Assembly: GCA_900772685.1 (NCBI GenBank)
Contig: CAAGRP010000047.1
Span: 1 to 6,673, forward strand
Reading direction: 5' to 3'
DNA length: 6,673 nucleotides
Source: Lachnospiraceae bacterium
Lineage (GTDB): Bacteria > Bacillota > Clostridia > Lachnospirales > Lachnospiraceae
A program made the translations under genes and the position numbers. Below the pieces are notes generated by a model. That model saw only the letters and a list, made by a program, of their open reading frames with translations. It was not told where the DNA came from and did no database searches. Positions 5,218-6,673 of the stretch are shown here, piece by piece. Positions within the stretch are counted from its first letter, which is position 1, and every line of letters starts with the position of its first letter.

Positions 5218-6603
5218 TCAGCATTTTACTACAGGGAATCTGTCAGGAAGGACAATGCCGGCCCTCTTATATATTGCCTTTGCTCTTGCTTCGGCTTCTT
5301 TCATAACAGCCTCTTCATCAAGCACAAGGACTTTTCTGTCTCTCATGAGCCACTTTCCGTCACACATAGTGCTTGTGATGTTGTTTGAATGCATTGCTGT
5401 CACAAGTGCGGCGATCTTGTCATTTACAGGAGACATTGAAGGACCTGACGGGTCTATAACAATGAGGTCGGCCTTCTTTCCTGCCTCAAGTGTTCCGTAG
5501 AGCTCATCATCAAGAAGCGCTCTTGCACCCCATCTTGTTGCCATCCTTAAGATATCCTGACTCGGTACAACAGTCGGATCGAGTCTCCATCCCTTATGGA
5601 TGAGTGATGTAAGCCACATCTCATCGACCATATCCATATGGTTTGATGAGGATGCTCCGTCTGTTCCTATTGAAAGGCAGATGCCCTCCTTTAGCATTTT
5701 AGGTATTCTTGCGAAGCCCAATACACGCATTGCGGATGCAGGGTTATGAGATACCTTTACATCTCTCTTCTTAAAGAGCTGTATCTCTTCGTCAGTAAGC
5801 CATACTGTATGTACAGCAAGAAGGTTAGGTCCTAAAACTCCGAGTCTTTCAAGATGCTTTACGGTTCCCTCTCCCCATCTTTCGTAGGTGTATTCCTTTT
5901 CCTCTTTTGCTTCCGCTACATGCATGTGTATTCCGACATTGTATTTATCGGCAAGCTCTTTTGTCTTTATACATATCTCATCTGTATCATTGAAGATAGT
6001 ACGCAGTCCGAACCACACCTGAACACGTCCGTCAGCTGTGTTGTGATATTTTTCAAGATCCTCGACCTGCTGATCGAGCTCCTGCTGCATCGTGCGCTGC
6101 CAAACCTTCGGGAGTCCCTCTCCGCAGTCCATTACGGATTTAGCGAGCTTACCGCGAAGTCCTGCCTCTTTTGTAGCTCTTGCCATTCCTGATACGAACT
6201 GTCCGCCCGGCTCCGCAAATGAGGTTACTCCTGATTTTATAAGCTCAAGACAGGTAGCAAGTGTTGATACATATGAATCCTTTTCATTCATGTTGCTCTC
6301 AAAAGGCCACATCCTGTCATGGAGCCATGTAACGAAATCCACATCGTCGCCGACGCCACGGCTTATCTGCTGTGAAGTGTGAACATGTGTATTTACAAAG
6401 CCCGGAAGCACATATTTTCCGTTCAGTTCTATGATCTCACAGTCCTTTGATATAGTAGAAAGATCTACCTTTCCGACTGCCTTGATCCTGTCACCCTCTA
6501 TTAAAACGCTGCCTCCGTCATATACGACTTCATTGTCTGCAGCCATCGTTACAATGTATCCGTTTCTCAACAAGGTCTGTTTTTTATTTGCTTTTACTGC
6601 CAT
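5218..6603 (-). CDS. Metal-dependent amidohydrolase, TrzA/AtzB-MtaD (SAH/MTA deaminase-like) group
   Basis: This 461-residue cytoplasmic hydrolase belongs to the chlorohydrolase/deaminase branch of the amidohydrolase superfamily. An N-terminal beta-sandwich part (about 8-66) leads into the barrel. Metal and catalytic residues are all present: PGFVNTHVH (67-75; His73 and His75), HMHVAE (226-231; His228 and Glu231), AVH (His265), SHNPAS (His286) and SIGTDGASSS (Asp315). The WPFE at 99-102 matches the place where SAH/MTA deaminases carry a ribose-binding Glu. Candidate reactions are deamination of S-adenosylhomocysteine, methylthioadenosine or adenosine, or hydrolysis of a purine- or triazine-like amine; sequence alone does not decide. 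The ATG at 6603 has only weak AGG/AGGA ribosome sites nearby. The gene ends in tandem stops (TGA then TAA). It is cotranscribed with guaD, which supports a purine-like substrate. Confidence 0.85.
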   Translation of the reverse strand: MAVKANKKQTLLRNGYIVTMAADNEVVYDGGSVLIEGDRIKAVGKVDLSTISKDCEIIELNGKYVLPGFVNTHVHTSQQISRGVGDDVDFVTWLHDRMWPFESNMNEKDSYVSTLATCLELIKSGVTSFAEPGGQFVSGMARATKEAGLRGKLAKSVMDCGEGLPKVWQRTMQQELDQQVEDLEKYHNTADGRVQVWFGLRTIFNDTDEICIKTKELADKYNVGIHMHVAEAKEEKEYTYERWGEGTVKHLERLGVLGPNLLAVHTVWLTDEEIQLFKKRDVKVSHNPASAMRVLGFARIPKMLKEGICLSIGTDGASSSNHMDMVDEMWLTSLIHKGWRLDPTVVPSQDILRMATRWGARALLDDELYGTLEAGKKADLIVIDPSGPSMSPVNDKIAALVTAMHSNNITSTMCDGKWLMRDRKVLVLDEEAVMKEAEARAKAIYKRAGIVLPDRFPVVKC

Positions 6604-6628
6604 TTCCTAACCTGCTTTCCTTTTGCTT

Positions 6629-6673
6629 TTACATAAGTGAAATTACCGGGTCGATAACCTTAAACTGTTTCAC
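6629..6673 (-). CDS. C-terminal end of an unidentified upstream gene
   Basis: The only frame open to the right edge on the minus strand reads VKQFKVIDPVISLM and stops at TAA (6631-6629). It ends 25 bases before the amidohydrolase ATG, in the same direction, as expected for the preceding gene of the operon. Fourteen residues are too few to identify a family, and the operon promoter is therefore probably outside the window. Confidence 0.5.
   Translation of the reverse strand: MKQFKVIDPVISLM

Noticed and set aside
4195..6382. Plus-strand open frames opposite the two amidohydrolase genes
   Set aside because: Antisense shadows with low-complexity, Cys/Ser/Phe-rich products.
1..6673. CRISPR array, tRNA or rRNA gene, or full insertion sequence
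   Set aside because: No regularly spaced direct repeats, no tRNA-like cloverleaf with a TTCRA arm, and no transposase or integrase coding sequence was seen on either strand.

Overview
The window reads like chromosome from a moderate-to-low GC Gram-positive anaerobe. A Lachnospiraceae-like Clostridium relative is my best guess, from strong AGGAGG-type ribosome sites, an LrgA/LrgB pair, a GshF-type glutamate-cysteine ligase domain and purine-type amidohydrolases. The taxonomic call is inference; no RNA or other marker gene is present.

Layout. Positions 1-272 (open to 398) hold the 5' part of an unrecognised minus-strand protein that leaves the window on the left. A rightward block follows: a YjbQ/UPF0047 protein (540-992), a promoter and short hairpin (about 1020-1078), then an overlapping lrgA-lrgB pair (1099-1515 and 1508-2200) for a two-part membrane system of the holin-like/organic-acid transporter type. 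A leftward operon fills the right half. In transcription order it holds the last 14 codons of an unknown gene (6673-6629), a metal-dependent amidohydrolase of the TrzA/MtaD kind (6603-5218), a guanine deaminase (5151-3886) and a stand-alone glutamate-cysteine ligase (3874-2603). Intergenic gaps are 25, 66 and 11 bases.

The two blocks converge on a 402-base gap (2201-2602) with no credible gene. It is almost filled by two different long, nested inverted repeats, 2231-2369 and 2406-2580. Each could fold into an extended hairpin, and the second has T-rich sequence beyond both ends. They look like small palindromic repeat elements or structured RNAs. They are the least explained part of the window and the best candidates for something undescribed.

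How the genes may work together. The leftward operon plausibly joins deamination of purine-like bases or nucleosides with synthesis of gamma-glutamylcysteine. The link between these two activities is not obvious. LrgA and LrgB very probably act as one membrane complex. YjbQ seems separately transcribed from lrgAB, because a good promoter lies between them.
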